Assembly: GCF_021917145.1 (NCBI RefSeq)
Contig: NC_061074.1
Location: forward strand, 1,005,102-1,069,101
Source of the DNA: Hypomesus transpacificus
Lineage: Eukaryota; Chordata; Actinopteri; Osmeriformes; Osmeridae
Length of the DNA stretch: 64,000 nucleotides
Direction of reading: 5' to 3'
Below the pieces are notes generated by a model that did not search any database, was not told the origin of the DNA, and saw only the letters and a list, made by a program, of their open reading frames with translations. Position numbers and translations under genes: made by a program. Positions 45,853-59,700 of this stretch are shown one piece after another. Every line of letters begins with the position of its first letter. Position 1 is the first letter of the stretch.

Positions 45853-48814
45853 ATGTCTGCTGCAGTTTACCTTGTGTCCACGGTCACTGGATATGTGGTC
45901 ACCTCTGTGTTGCTGCTCAAATGTCCATCCCTTCTGCACCTAAGGAAAAAGCAGCCGTTCCTAAGTAGACACATATCACACCGTGGAGGCGAGTAGAGAA
46001 AGACTAGATGACACCAAACATTATTTTGTGAAAACCCAAAATGTGCACAGACATTACTCAAGTGAGACTGACCCTGTTGTAATATCTGGGATTGCAGGGG
46101 CTGGTGAAAACTTAGAGAATACCATGGCAGCTTTCAAGCAGTGAGTCCAGTCTGTCCTCCTGAATGTTTTTCACACAGTTTTTAAAACCGTCATCGTCTG
46201 CTCAAATGTGGTTATTTGACTGTGGATCATTGTAAACATGTCTGTTATTTTGCCATGGACCTTTAAAAAACGTATTGTTCACTGTGTACAGTAGGACTAC
46301 ATGTTTTCTGTACAATGCATGGATGGACGTGTTTCTATTATGTGCAGTGCTGTAGTGTTTCTATTATGTGCAGACAGTGCTGTAGTGTTTTGTATTATGT
46401 GCAGTGCTGGAGTGTTTCTATTATGTCCAGTGCTGTAGTGTTTTTCATTATGTGCAGTATTGTAGTGTTTCTATTATGTGCAGTGCTGTAGTGTTTCTAT
46501 TATGTGCAGTGCTGTAGATGTTGGAACAGACATGCTGGAGCTGGACTGCCACCTGACCAGGGATGACCAGGTGGTGGTGTTGCACGACGCTGATCTGAGG
46601 AGGTCCACAGGCATAAACGCCTGCATCTCAGATGTGACTTTTGCCGTGAGTATGTCCAGGTTGACAGATACCCCCTCCACCTCCTTGTGTGGACAATTCC
46701 AATATACACAGCTTCTGTTATTTGTCAAAATCACTCTGAATCCATGTGTTGCAGGAGCTTCCTCCTTATCTGGGCCAGCTTGGTGTAACCTTCCAAAAGG
46801 GTGTGTATCAGTACAGTATTGATGTAGAAGTTCATACTTCCAAACAATTTCACACAAATTCCACACAACGATTGTCATTAGTCGCGATCCGTGTCATCAT
46901 GATTAAACTGTTTGTGACGTTCTTGCGGGCCTGCATCCCTGACCCCCTGTGTATGCAGAGTGTTTCTGTGAGGGAGGAAATGACAAGCGCATCCCCCTCC
47001 TCAGAGATGTGTTTGAGGCCTTTCCCAACACGCCTGTCAACATCGACATCAAGGTCAACAACGACACGCTGATCAAGAAGGTGTGGAGGCTCTTTATCTA
47101 CAGCCTTGAATAGCAGTCAGTGTCAGGTGGCCGTTATGGCTATCTGTAATGTCAGGATCAATGTTTGAACCGTTCCTAATGAAAATGTGTGTGTTGTTGC
47201 TGCAGGTGTCAGAGCTGGTTGTTCAGTATAACCGGGAGCATCTGACTGTATGGGGCAATGCCAGGAACCAGATAGTGAAGAAGTGTTACAAAGAGGTAAA
47301 CAAAGGCAATCGGCGAGAAGCATTCATTTGAACAATAGCAATACCTTCCTTTGTAGTTTGGCTCCTTAATATATTTTGTCATGTGTCGTGCCACTGGTGT
47401 AGAACCCCCGTATTCCAGTGCTGTTCAGCCTGCCTAGAGTGTTTATGCTCCTTGGCCTCTTCTACGCGGGCCTCCTGCCCTTCGTTCCCCTCAAGGAGCA
47501 GTTTCTGGAGATCCCTATGCCTTCCATCATCACCAAGTATGGATGTGATTACATAAATAAACACACACACACACACCTCCATGCGTGTCTGCATGTATGG
47601 AGTTGAATCAGCATACTGCTCAGAGCTAAGCAGCAGGCTACTGTCATTGGTTTGAGGTGTCCTTTAAAAGTGAAGTGGAGAGCAGAGAACACTGTGGTTT
47701 TTAATTCAACCACACTGTAAATGTTGATTTTAGATACAATCTACCTGCTATTGAACAATATTTTCCTTTCTATTCATTTGATGGATAATCAAAATCTGTT
47801 TGTTGTTTTTTTACAAATAATCAGAGCCCATAATTAGATCCATAATTAACTTTTGTAGTACTGTGCTATTTTACAACACTTGACAGAAATACTGGTATCT
47901 CATTGTCTCCCTCTGTCTGTCGGCTCAGTGCTTTGTTCAGCATTGTGATTTTGAACAGGCTGTTGTTTGAAAAGTAATTTCTGAACATAACTGCCTTAAA
48001 GAATATGCACAATAGTTCACCCGGACAGAGTGCTTTTTAGGAACCAGTTCACAAAGCAGTATATTATGCAACCGGCTCATTATTGTTATAATTTATAAAT
48101 ATATATATAATTAGGCTACCTTCTACTAGCATATAATTAGGCTACCTTCTCATGTCATATCTGCAGTGTTTGAATAATTAGGTATTCAACAAGATGTAGA
48201 AGTCTTGTGATTAAAAGGTATTAACCTTTGTAATGACTCAACTTCCAGATGTCTGAAGCTTGTTTTTCTGTTTCCCAGAATGAAGGACAGTGACAGACTT
48301 TCAAGGAGCAAGCGTGTCATTATCTGGCTGGCTGATGCGTACGTAGGCATCTCTCCCACGCTCTCCAACACTTTCAATCATCCACTTCATTGCTAAATTA
48401 TTGCACAATTTGTGCAACCATTTTTGCATATTATATATAATAGTATAACTACTGTTAGACAATATTATAGTCATGTTTTGTTTTTTTGTCAAGCGCATTG
48501 GTAGTCAATGTGAACTATTTGATTCAAGTTTTTTTCCCCTTGCAGCTTGCTGATGAGGAAAGCTCTGTTTGACCACCTAACAGCAAGAGGAGTACAGGTG
48601 GGCCCCCTGCTGCCAGCCCTGGTGCACCTGAGTGTCTTCTTTGTCGTTTCTCTGCGTTGTAAGTAACCAGTGGCTGTACTTGCAGGTGTATGTGTGGGTG
48701 TTGAATGACGAGGAGGACTTCAAGAGGGCATTCGACTTGGGTGCCACAGGGGTAATGACCGACTTCCCCACAAAGCTGAAAGACTTCATGGACGAAAATG
48801 CCATTGCAAAGTGA
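45853..48814 (+). CDS. gdpd1: Glycerophosphodiester phosphodiesterase domain protein 1 (315 aa)
   Basis: Membrane lysophospholipase D of the GDPD family, releasing lysophosphatidic acids or N-acylethanolamines from lysophospholipids. Exons: 45853-45988, 46098-46140, 46510-46645, 46755-46800, 46959-47080, 47206-47295, 47403-47536, 48279-48338, 48546-48597, 48686-48814; 948 nt, all in phase. N-terminal membrane segment (about 6-23). Catalytic GDPD motifs: HRGG (43-46), ENT (52-54), ELD (70-72) and a later HD (85-86). A second hydrophobic segment lies near VFMLLGLFYAGLLPF. The C-terminal GATGVMTDFPTKL is typical. GDPD1 is chosen over GDPD3 by close agreement with human GDPD1, as I recall it, along the whole length and by the neighbouring ypel2. 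Odd: the first intron begins GC (CGTGGAG/GCGAGT); exon 3 starts inside a minisatellite unit. Confidence 0.5.
46329..46517. repeat. 26-bp minisatellite spanning the intron 2/exon 3 junction of gdpd1
   Basis: Seven units beginning GTGTTTCTATTATGTGCAGT and continuing GCTGTA. The last unit contains the real acceptor (TATGTGCAG, ending 46509), and its final bases TGCTGTAG are the first eight bases of exon 3. Each earlier unit carries a near-identical acceptor-like AG. Confidence 0.5.
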
Positions 48815-49290
48815 CCTGCCAAACTCCAGTAGGCCTATCCTCAATCCCCTCCACCCCTAACAGAGACTCTCCTGCCAGGGCAGCCCAGCTGCTCCAGTAC
48901 TGCATGATCTCCATTCTGGTATTTTAGGTGATGTGTACCTTCAGAACACATTATCTTGAGCCATCCTCCATCTGAATTGGGCCAGTATAGACACAGCACA
49001 TCTGAAGCACCCTCAGACACTAGCTTTTAGCTCTGCTAATCATTGACTCATAGTGACTGACCAAAGTAATGTTTTGTTGGATATTGTAATGGCCAACTTT
49101 AGTGCAGTGTTACTGGAAATCACACAGGACAGGACAGTGGTGAAACAATCAGTATCTTCCATTTGTTATTGGCCTCCTTCAACAGGGTCCAGTTTAACCA
49201 TTGATCTTAATCTATGGGTTATGAACCGACAGAGATTCAGAGGTGGAGTCAATCAATTAATAAACCTATATTACATACATTTACATAAAT
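48815..49290 (+). other. gdpd1 3' UTR (inferred)
   Basis: From the TGA at 48812-48814 to just beyond an AATAAA at 49259-49264. A later AATAAA-like run near 50291 could serve a longer form. Confidence 0.5.
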
Positions 49291-52200
49291 ACAGGATTTT
49301 TATTTACATTTGTTGCATTATAAATTCAATTCTTGAAGTGTGGGCATTTTTATTAAATATGAGAATAGATTGCATCCAAGTTGGTTATGGCACATAACAA
49401 TGAAACACCGCTCCTAACAATTGATTGTAAAAGACTATTCTAGAGAAACAGAGGGACACATTCTAATACTCAAGTTACAGGTGCAAGCAGCTACCATTAT
49501 CTACAGGAACATTTGTTTAGAATGATCAGACATGTTTAATCCTATCTCTGTAATAGGCCTTCAAAGTGATATGTTTTAGGAGGAAGAAGAGTACCAAATA
49601 CTTCTCTTCTGATGTGTGATACATTTTATTGTTCTGTAACTATAATTTGTTTTCCTGACAATGTGTAGCACTTATCTGGATAGGACCAAAAGAGTCTATC
49701 ACAGCAGAGGGTGTCATTCCTTAAATGGAAATGTCCTTTGTATGATTGATTGGTTGCCAAGTTGCCAACTGATAAATTTGCAATGACAGAACATCACCTG
49801 TTATGTTGAACACTGAATTATTTTTGTATTTATGTATGAGGAGTGCAAGTTTTTGCTTTTGTAAACAGAAAATTGTGATTGAATAGATTGTGGACATTAT
49901 ACTTTTCTGGTTGTTGTATAGCTTTTCGCTGGTGTAATTCATTTTTAAGTTAACATTCGGACCTTGCCTTGGTGTTTCACTGAATATTTGCCACATTGGA
50001 ATTCAGTTTGTGTTCTCTTTGATTTACATAAAATGCTGTGGTGTTACGAGAGAAAGCCACCATGTCATTCTTTCAACCGTGTTTTATATATGTAGCAAAA
50101 GCATTGTTACAGAAGGTCTCTGTGGCGGGAAAGTCACGTCTTCGTAATGGATGCAGTTGATACGAGATGGCGCTGTTGACCACGGTCAGAGAGGCAGAGC
50201 TTGTGTGTGAGACATGTGCAGAGTTGTAAATGAAGCACTTCGTTCGTAAAATATACATTTTGGATTGACTTGTTAGGAAAACACCTAACATAATAAAAAT
50301 ACTGATGCTTGTGGCTACATTATAAATATGTGTAGGATGGTGAGTGAATGTTAAGCTGATACAGTTTACAGTTTGTGTTAATACGTCATAGGCAGCCATC
50401 TGCAGTTCATTCAACTGATTGCAACAAAACATTTCTCCAAATGAAATGATTCATGCAAGATGTCCTTTCATACATTTCCAGGCACCTACTGTGCGTTTTC
50501 TTGTTTGATGACCATGTCTAATTACAACCAATGGCGTGGTGTTGCTATGCCTTATCGCTTTGATGGTTGGTGGACACAGCTGTCACTTTGTCCAGTCGAA
50601 GTACAGTGTGATTCAGAGCCCTTTCATCAAACCTGTTTGGGTAAGGCACTTCAAAACATTACGTCTGCACGACTTGCCAGGGCGCAGTAGACAATTTTTC
50701 TGGAGGAAAATGCATTGCAGGATTTAGAATTGGCGTTCTCACGAGTAAAAAGCTACTTTTCTTCCTGGTGAACGTATTTTTCTTTTTTTCAAAGGTAAAA
50801 CTGATATATCTGAAATTTCATGTCAACTTAATTGTTTTTAACAATTCTTGTCAAACAACTCATGTAACTGCTGCCTTGCAAGGCTCTGTTATAAACTACA
50901 GTATTTTGTCGGTTTAATGTCTACCTCAGGTGGTTTTAAACAGAGGCTACTGGCTGGTTGTTATTGTTTTGGAAATGTGATGGCGAGGTCTGCTGCAGAG
51001 AGGGTTTGTTATTAGACACCCTTCCTAAAGCGTGGCGTGATCCTGCGCCATATGCAGCATAGATTCAGGGGACAATCACGGTTCTGCGTGCGTCAATGTC
51101 TTCTCTGTTGGATCTGAAATCAATACTGAATCATATGACCATGTAGACAGGGCTGAGGCATCGTTACGTCATATCATTGTTACAATTGTGATTATTTTTG
51201 CTTTGATCATCTGCATTCAAATAATTCCCAAATCCCACAGTATAAGTATTATAAGGTCTTGTTTCTGTGTGTGTTTGTGTGTGTTTGGGTTAGTAGCAAC
51301 CCCACCATCTGTGTTCTGTAGTGTCTGAACATCTGCCCGGAGAGGGTGCCTACTTCTGTTAGTGACCTAATTCACGTGTGCTGTTACACACACGCCCAAT
51401 ACAAACATGTCTCACTTACATACCACTAACATCCATGTGCAGTCATACAGTCATGCTAATGTGGACAAGTGCTGGTGTATATCAGGGAGAATCACTTTAA
51501 ACAACACTTGTTATGCATTATGTTTAAAAGTCAAGCGTTCACATGTGTACATTATTTAGGCAGTGGTTTTTAGTTAATCTGTTGTATTCCATAAAGCTGT
51601 CAATTACATTTTGTAAGCCAGATCCAGTTCAGTAAGTAGTGAACATTACAGTAGGGGCAAAAAGCCCTATAGGGACAGTTGATTTGTTTTCCAAAAATTG
51701 TAGGGGACCAATCAAAAGCATGGTTTGTGAGAGGCCAGAGCAAGCCACATGCAAGCAGGTCTGGAGAACCCTACTCTGTGACAATGTCTCAAACAAGGTA
51801 TGACGAGTGGGCTTGTGACGTGCCTGGTGTTGTCAGTTAGTGATGTAATCCCCCTCCTCATCCTCCTCCCCCCCTGAAAAACACTCAAGGACAGCATTCT
51901 CCATGAACAAAGCCTCTGGGTGGATCTTTGGGCAGCATTTTAGAAAGGACATGGTTACCACAAGGACACACACTCCCTCTTTCGGTTGCCACGACTATTC
52001 CTCATCTCCATGGTTGCAGCTTCAGCAGCAGCGGTTATGTAACGGTGGTTGTTGTTGTGTGATAGCAGACCCTTTGGCTGATAACGTTTTGGGGCATGTA
52101 GTCCTGCAGGGGAGGAGAATGAGAAAGACAGGCCGTGGTACAAGCTCAGCCTGACGTTCACTCTGTCTTGTTGTGCTATACAAATGAAGTTGGATTTGAA

Positions 52201-52890
52201 AGGCCTGTTAGGAGATCAATTACAATATGCTACCATCCTGTGATACTTTCTCGTATCCTATATTTAGATACAAGACTATTTGTTGAGACTCAACAAAGAA
52301 GAAAGAATTTGTAGACTGGAGTTCCTGTCTGTGTCAGTGAATCAAGCTGGGAACAGAGACCAGTTTTGTTCTTTGAAAATAATTCTTCTTTTTGGAGTTG
52401 TTTGAAGAGTGGTTTGAAAACATAACCAGCCAGGTAGTATCAGATGAAACATTAGTTGAAATACAACAGTTGATTTTCTAGTTTTTATTTTACTCTTTGG
52501 CCATCCTGTACTCACTTAATTCCACTCAATCGTTGTTACACCAGCAGGGAAGCTATATTGATCTACTGTTCTTCAAGCACCACGTAGGCTACTCAGCAGT
52601 GATATGCTTTTGCCTATATTTAATGGTTACATGCCAAGAAGACAGAGACAATTGAATGGTCCATTATGGAGTGTGCTCAACTGTCAATGCATTAGGCCTA
52701 GGAGTGGGCTTGTGACAATGTCCCAATGTTTGTTGTCCAGCATGTGTAAGAATTGACCAGATCAGAACCTCTGGGCTGCTAAGCATATTGAGCCTCACAC
52801 AACTGGCAACCCACACGTGCTCATAGCTGTTGAGATCACTTGGATCTAAGCCTACATCTGTTACTCTTGTTTGTCAATACAGTTCAACAG
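49291..52890. other. Spacer between gdpd1 and ypel2 coding exons
   Basis: AT-rich sequence with no recognisable coding exon. A non-coding first exon of ypel2 probably lies in this stretch or just after it, but I cannot place it. Confidence 0.5.
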
Positions 52891-52895
52891 CAGCA

Positions 52896-53250
52896 GTATG
52901 AGCAGCACAGTGGCTCAGTGGTTAGCACTGTCGCCTCAAAGCAAGAAGGTCCCTGGTTCAAACCCCGTTCGCTCCAGGTCCTTTCTGTGTGGAGTTTACA
53001 TGTTCTCCCCGTGCCTGCGTGGGTTTCCTCCGGGTACTCCGGTTTCCGGAGACTGGATCATGCATCGTATGAATGTGAATGAATGTTGGTAACAAATGTT
53101 GGTGGTGGTCAGAGGGGCCGTAGGCGTTGATTGGCAGCCACGCTTCCGAACCACCACCGGTTTGACTGTGTCTGAATGAATGCAGGACTCTATAAAGCTA
53201 CTTTGAGTACCTTGAAAAGCACTATATAAATAACATGTATTATTATTATT
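52896..53250 (+). mobile_element. tRNA-derived SINE-like repeat with ATT tail
   Basis: Head with a perfect box A (TGGCTCAGTGG) and box B GGTTCAAACCC, then the widespread fish sequence GTGGAGTTTACATGTTCTCC and GTGGGTTTCCTCCGGGTACT. It ends AAGCACTATATAAATAACATG with a TATTATTATT tail. It belongs to a different SINE family from the copies at 31385 and 39187. Confidence 0.5.
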
Positions 53251-53708
53251 AGCTGTCAACGCGTGCGCGGGTCGATGTATGTGCTGTGTGTGTTTGTGCA
53301 CATTTGTGTATGTGTGTACTTCTGAGTGGTCTCTGAATGCCCCTAAACCACCCTGTTGGACGACAGTCATCAGAGAACTCAGGGTCGTGCCTCACAGATG
53401 TATTTATATCACACCCTCTCTCTCGCTGTCTATCTCCCTCTCTCTCACCCCCATGTGTGACATAGTACAAAACAGTCTGAAGCACTGCAGCACATGGTCC
53501 ATTTGACTGTATATGAAAAGACTCCACTGATTGTGACTCTGTGATTGTACCAACTCCCTTCCTGTCCCTGTATGCCCACGTCCCCCCCTCCAGGTGTGTG
53601 CCTCCCACCCCGCCCCCCACCACGGCCCTCACCTGCGTGCTGCGGTGCTTCCCCTGCGAGCCGACCTGGGCTGGCAGCCCCTTCCTGCACCGTCCCCCGA
53701 CCCCGCCC

Positions 53709-55603
53709 ATGGTCAGGATGACGCGCTCCAAGACCTTCCAGGCCTACCTGCCCAGCTGCCACCGCACCTACAGCTGCATCCACTGCAGAGCTCACCTGGC
53801 CAACCACGACGAGCTCATCTCCAAGGTACGACCCGAGGGACGTGTCGATGAACTTCCAAACCTAGCGCCTGGACACACTCAAAGAGATTGTAGAGCTGCC
53901 TTTAGCAACTCCACCTCTGTATCTCTGCGGGCCTACTTGCACAGTTTGCATGGAAGCTGAAAATCTGACGAGGGATTGAGATTTTCTTCCACAGTTTAAA
54001 TGGATGCTAAAAATCGGCATTGAGATGATTGTCCCTTTTTCCATGCCTTATGTGCGTAAACCCTCACCTGTAGTCTCTCCGTCTGTCGGGCCTTAATGGG
54101 GGGGTGGTGTCTAACCCTGTCCTCTGCTCTCTCCTCCAGTCCTTCCAGGGTAGCCAAGGAAGAGCCTATCTCTTCAACTCTGTGTGAGTATCAACAGTAC
54201 ACCACGCCACAGCTCGAGTTAGTCCTAGCCTCTTCTCTCTGCCAACACCACTATTACAGTCTCGCTAAACCTGGGTGGGAAGGACAGGTAGAGTCAGGGA
54301 GCCATCGCACACATCAGGAGCCACTGCGCTGTGTTTTTTCAATCTGTCTTCCCCCTCCTGTCCTCTCCCAGGGTGAACGTGGGCTGTGGACCTGCTGAGG
54401 AGAGGGTACTGCTTACTGGCCTGCACGCTGTGGCAGACATCTACTGTGAGAACTGCAAGACCACACTGGGGTGGAAATACGTGAGTATGGCTGTTTGGAA
54501 CGGGCCAGGATTCAAACAATGGCCACCCACAGATTGTGTTTAGAGAAGAGAGACCTTAAAAGGCTCTTCTGATTGCAACGCCATGGTCTCTCGTTTTGAC
54601 CCTAATTCTATTTCGGGCGCATTGTTCTCTATGAACTTGTCCTGTTACCATGGCACCTCGACCCAGTGGATGAAGGCTGTAATCCTTATTTCATAGGCAG
54701 GGCATCATTCTCACATTCCACCACTAGACTTCTAGCAATTAACTCTTAGAATCTGAATGAAGTCTTATTCCCATATTAACTGAAACCCCTGACCACCTTC
54801 CCTCAGTTGAAAGCTGCCAGACTCCTGGAAGGTAGCTCTACCAAGACCAGAAGGAGTTGAGCTGCCCCACACAGCCTCTAGGAGGATTAGACTGTTTGAA
54901 CCATATCAACTACAGCACAGGCTCGTTCTCATCACCAAAGTAAGATGGCGTCTGATCTGTGCGGGGCGTGCAGTACTTAGTCAAGGTGGTATGTGTGGCA
55001 GCGGTTTGTTGTCAGGATAACCAGCCGCCATCTGAGAGAGACGTTAGGGGACTGATATATACACTCTCTCACACACACACACACACGGCATAGTCATGTA
55101 AGCCCAGGTCTAAATGAACGAGGGCAGCCATTCATATCCACAGCGCAGATGTTTTTATGGCATGGTCACATATTTGGCAGATGCCTGACCCAGTGCGTTG
55201 CTAGGCCTGGGTCATGTGATCAGGGCTCTCTTCCTGGCCTCAACCCAAACCCAGCCGGATGCTGTACAGTGACTGAACCTCCTGCTAGATGTAAGATGTG
55301 GAGATCAAGGTGTTATCCTGGCTCTCAGTAACATGGCGGTGGATTTTTGTTCTCTTCCCCCCCCCCTCCTGCTCCTCCCTCCCTCTTTCTCCCTCCCTGG
55401 CTCCCTCTCCCTCTCTGCCTCCCTCCTTCTCCCTCCTCTCCCTCCCTGCCTCCCTCCCTCTCCCTCTCACCCTCCTCTCCCTCTCTGCCTCCCCACTCTG
55501 TCCGTCACTGCAGGAGCATGCCTTTGAGAGCAGTCAGAAGTATAAGGAGGGCAAGTTCATCATCGAACTGGCTCACATGATCAAGGACAACGGCTGGGAC
55601 TGA
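53709..55603 (+). CDS. ypel2: Yippee-like 2 (119 aa)
   Basis: Small zinc-binding protein of the Yippee family, nuclear/centrosomal and linked to cell division and stress signalling; its biochemical role is unsettled. Exons: 53709-53825, 54140-54183, 54372-54480, 55514-55603; 360 nt, in phase. The Yippee domain covers nearly the whole protein: CIHC (23-26) and CENC (about 81-84) form the paired Cys-X2-Cys zinc ligands, with [25 protein letters not shown] and GWKYEHAFE between and after. It starts MVRMTRSK and ends DNGWD, which favours YPEL2 over YPEL1 (MTKSK, DNGWE); the gdpd1 neighbour agrees. The start-codon exon probably begins after the acceptor at 53592-53593. Length is exactly that of the family. 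Confidence 0.5.
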
Positions 55604-56760
55604 CAAACGAGCCGCGGTGACACATTGGGAAGGGTGGCGGGGGCGGGGGGGGGGGGGGGGCGTTAGGTGGCGGGAATAGAGAGAGGGAGGACGTCGATGA
55701 GTGTGTGATTTTGGTTGGGTTGGTTTACCGTGACCTGATGTCCCCCACCCCTGCCCCCACCCGTCTGCCGCCTCGTCTCCTGACTGCCGGGGGGGGGGGG
55801 GGGGTTGCATTAGGCGAGTGGTGCTAGGGGTGTGGTGTTGAGGGGGGGGGGGGGGTGTAGGGCGTTGTCAGACCTCCCTCTCTGGGTGTTTTGTGTGTAT
55901 GGAGGATGTCACTACGGTTAAATACCATTAGACACACACCTCCTCACAGACACCCACTCAAAACACACAACTAACACACATCCCATGGTCCCAGCCTGAC
56001 TGGTAACTGTTCAGATAGACCTGAGTAGCAGTGATAAGGTTGCTGGCTGGCTGGCTGGCTGGCTGACTGGCTGGCAGACTGGATGACTAGCTGGCTGGTT
56101 GGTTGACCCACTAACTGGTTCAACGGCTGTTGTGAGAAAGGCCAGGCCTTGGCCGGCAGCCCTTGTTAAGGAGCTGATGGGAGCTCTGTTGTTTGTGTGA
56201 ATGAGAATGTTTAAGATGATTATCTCAAATCCAGCTGATCCAGTTCATGCCAGCTGGGTGAGGAATGAGGCCGGGAGGCTGGGGGTGGGGGGGCGCTGCC
56301 AGGGAGGGACAGGAGGGGAGCAGAGAGAGGGGAATGGGGGGAGGGGAGATTGGGCAGGCGAGGAAAGTGAAATAAAGGGCAGAGAGACAGCAAGGAGGGG
56401 CCAAACTGCCTGGGGGGGGGGGGGGGTCTGTCAAGTCAGCATGACAGCAGCAGTGGGGCCCGGGCCAGACTTCAGCAGCAGTAGACCTAGGCTGGGGCTT
56501 CACGGTAGCTGGTCGCGGCCAGGTCTGAGCAGAATCAGAACTCAGCAGTCCTGACTAAACAAACGTGTCAAGCACTTTCTCACAGCTGGAGGCAGTTTGA
56601 GCTCACGGTGGGGATATCGGTTATGTGGTCGTCCTGCGTCCATCTTTACTTACGTAATGTAAAACTGACATCCTCCATTTGGTTTTGTATGATGTTTAAA
56701 ATGCATCCCAATTGAGTATCGAAATGGAAATAAAGTTGATAGATTGAAATGAGAACGTGT
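55604..56760 (+). other. ypel2 3' UTR (inferred)
   Basis: G-rich runs (55640-55660, 55790-55803, 55842-55855), GGCT repeats near 56041-56110, and an AATAAA at 56729-56734 as the first strong polyadenylation signal. The UTR may extend further, to about 57480. Confidence 0.5.
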
Positions 56761-59700
56761 TCTGACTTGGAACAGGTTTTTGGGTTATTTTTACTGGTGG
56801 TGTCCAGGTCCAGGTGACCTGTTCGTTTAGAAGTTTACGTAGATGAACTGAGGTGAGGAGGACCTGATCTGAAACTGTCTCAGTGTGGGATGGCTGTTTC
56901 TCTGTCACTAAGCACCCAACTGTGCAATCCTGTAGGAGATCTTAGCTAACATGCGTAATCTTAATTGAGTCTTAAATTTCCCTCTGGTAATTGAGTGGTA
57001 GTTCAGACCGCAAGTCCTCAGCTGTGCATCCTCAGCACCACCAAAGAACGTAACCATCTTCTATGACTCGACCAAACGAAAGATTTCATATTTGCTTGGG
57101 CAAAATGTTGCAAAACATGGTTTTAGGAAATAATGAAAGCCATGATTATTGATGGCTTTCCTGTGACGTAATTTCATAATTATTTTGTAAATAACAGATA
57201 ATATATAAATACTGATATTCATTTTGAAAAGGATAATATATGTCAACCACTGGGTTACAAAGTGTAAATAGTCCACTGTAATGTCTCTGTGTGTAGTATA
57301 ATAATGGAGATTATTGAAGTTCACGCCAAGCTTTCTCTCTGGTGAACCTTGCGGGCTGTACGATAATAACTGTTTTTTTACTGTCAGTGTTTAAATTTGA
57401 CTGTATTTAATCATGTTCATGTGTACAACATAACTGTAAATTCCTCAATTAAAATCACCATCTTATCTAAATGGATTTTGTTTTGTACAGAACTATTTAC
57501 AGTAGTAAACTGAATGTCACGTTTGGATAGTGTTTGGGGGTTTCTTCCATACAGGACGGGTGCTCAGTCCGGCAGGTCTGGGCATAACGGAGCCCTGTGC
57601 GCCGTCTTTTGATTGTTTCAAAGCTGGATCTTTCCATTGTAGATTGTTGTGGAAAAACAAAATGGCAGCTTGTTTTCCACCAGCTGCTTTCACCATCTAA
57701 AACACAAGGATGATCCCAAGGCCGTCTCGCTTTCTTTTCCGGGTGGGGGTCGAGGGGGGATTAGGGGCTACATATCACACCTATGATGTGTGTGTTTGTC
57801 TGTCCTCTAGCTGGCCCCTCCCACTTTCAAAGCTCGGGAGTGTTTTCCTTTTTTTTCCAGGGAGCGTTCCAGGTTGATAAGGCGTTGCTGCCATCCGGCT
57901 TCGCATCACTGCTGCAGATGGTGCTGTGTTTGCATTGGACTGGATCTCCTAGCAACCCGGCTCTCCTAGAGCAGTGGGCTGGTGCAGGGTTGTCTGGACT
58001 AGGTCTGAACCCACAGCCAGGACAGCACCACACATGACAGGACTCGCTCAGGCCTACATTCATATCACACTCCCCAGGACCACTGCTGGTCCCACAGCGT
58101 ATCAATACATCAAAGGTGGAATGTCTGTAGATTGCTATCACTGCGTTCACTTCATTAGCTCATCGACTCCTTGGAGCAGCGGGCCTCAGATGACCTAAAG
58201 GCAAACGAGGACATGCATCCTGCCTCTGCACAGCGCCTACTGTCTTCCTGACCTCACTCGAGGCCAAGCTACACAGACTGCGTGGGCCTATGGAACAATA
58301 CACAAGGCCAACTCTGCTTTCACCTCGTTATTTTCCTGAATCTTTTCAAGGCTACTGCATGGGCTCATACAGACAGCACATGAAAGGCGTCCCTCTCCAT
58401 CTCACTTCCGTGCCCTTAGTAAAGATCCAGGCCTTTCATTTGTATTTCAAATTTGTCTCCCAAAACGTGGCTTCTTCCCGTGCAGCACTTGCTTGGGACA
58501 GACTAGCAACCAAAGGCTCTCAGACAAACAGGAGCCATTCTGTCTGTGTGCCTGGTGGGGAAACACGACCCTAGAGAAGAGCGGTTTGTTTACTTAACCA
58601 GCCCAGCCCAAAGAGGAGTCTTTTCTGATCCAGTGACCTCATGGCTCTGTCAGGCACTTCAAATGGGGGAGAAGTGGAGCATAATGTGCAAGACAAGCAA
58701 AAATGACGTAATCAAAGGCATCCAGTGAGGCGGGCGGAGTGATGTCGGTGTATTGTTCATATGGCTGACACCCGTCTCCACACTGACAGAGACCACATTC
58801 ATTTGGCTTCACAATAAAGGTCCCCTTTCTCTCTCTCTCTCAACACTGACTCTGTAGGACTAGATTGACTAGATTGATTCTAGTAGATGCTCAGTGTGGC
58901 AGGTTCACTGTTTTCCTCGTTTACAGAACCAAGAAAGATGCAAACCTGACATTTAATATTACCGATTGTCACAGAGGGCAATGTATTCCCTCTGAGCCAC
59001 ATAACTGAATGGGTTAGCTAACTGTAAATGTACACATAGCCTGCATAAAATAATTGTAGGAGAGAACTATTGTATTTGTTTTGCAGTTTCCTGGTGACAG
59101 CAAAATAGTTCCCCAAGAGTGATAAGTGGTTCTCTGAATGGGGGACAGACATTTCAAGACTATGGGCTGGCCAGAGAGACTAGTCTAAGAACATGGGCTG
59201 GCCAGAGAGACTAGTCTAAGAACATGGGCTGGCCAGAGAGACTAGTCTAAGAACATGGGCTGGCCAGAGAGAGTGGGAGACTAGTCTAAGTCAGTGCCCA
59301 GAGAGGCTGCTGCCATGAGACCTACTGGAGCACCAGCTCCCTATTGTAGGAACTATTAATAGCCCATCCTCTCTCTGGGACAGGAATCTCCCCTCCCTAA
59401 TGCCCTGCACAGACACACAGCACAGATCAGCTCTCTATGCAGCAGAGGCAAAATACAGAGCCAGATCTCCCTGCAGCACATACATAACACTGAGCCAGCA
59501 CTCCACAGAGCACACACACACACAACTCAACTACAGCACTACATAATGACTTTATAGAACTTGTGAGTTTGGCATTGCTGTAATCCCCACATTTTGGTCA
59601 GATTTGATCACCTGACTCACCCCAAAATCAAACATTTTATATTAGATTCTCCTCTTCGGTACAGACATGACATTTGCAGAGCACATCCCATTCCCCAAAA

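Noticed and set aside
53541-53960. Longer ypel2 start (in-frame upstream Met)
   Set aside because: The upstream residues are proline-rich and non-conserved and cross a likely acceptor at 53592-53593. The start at 53709 matches the family length of 119.
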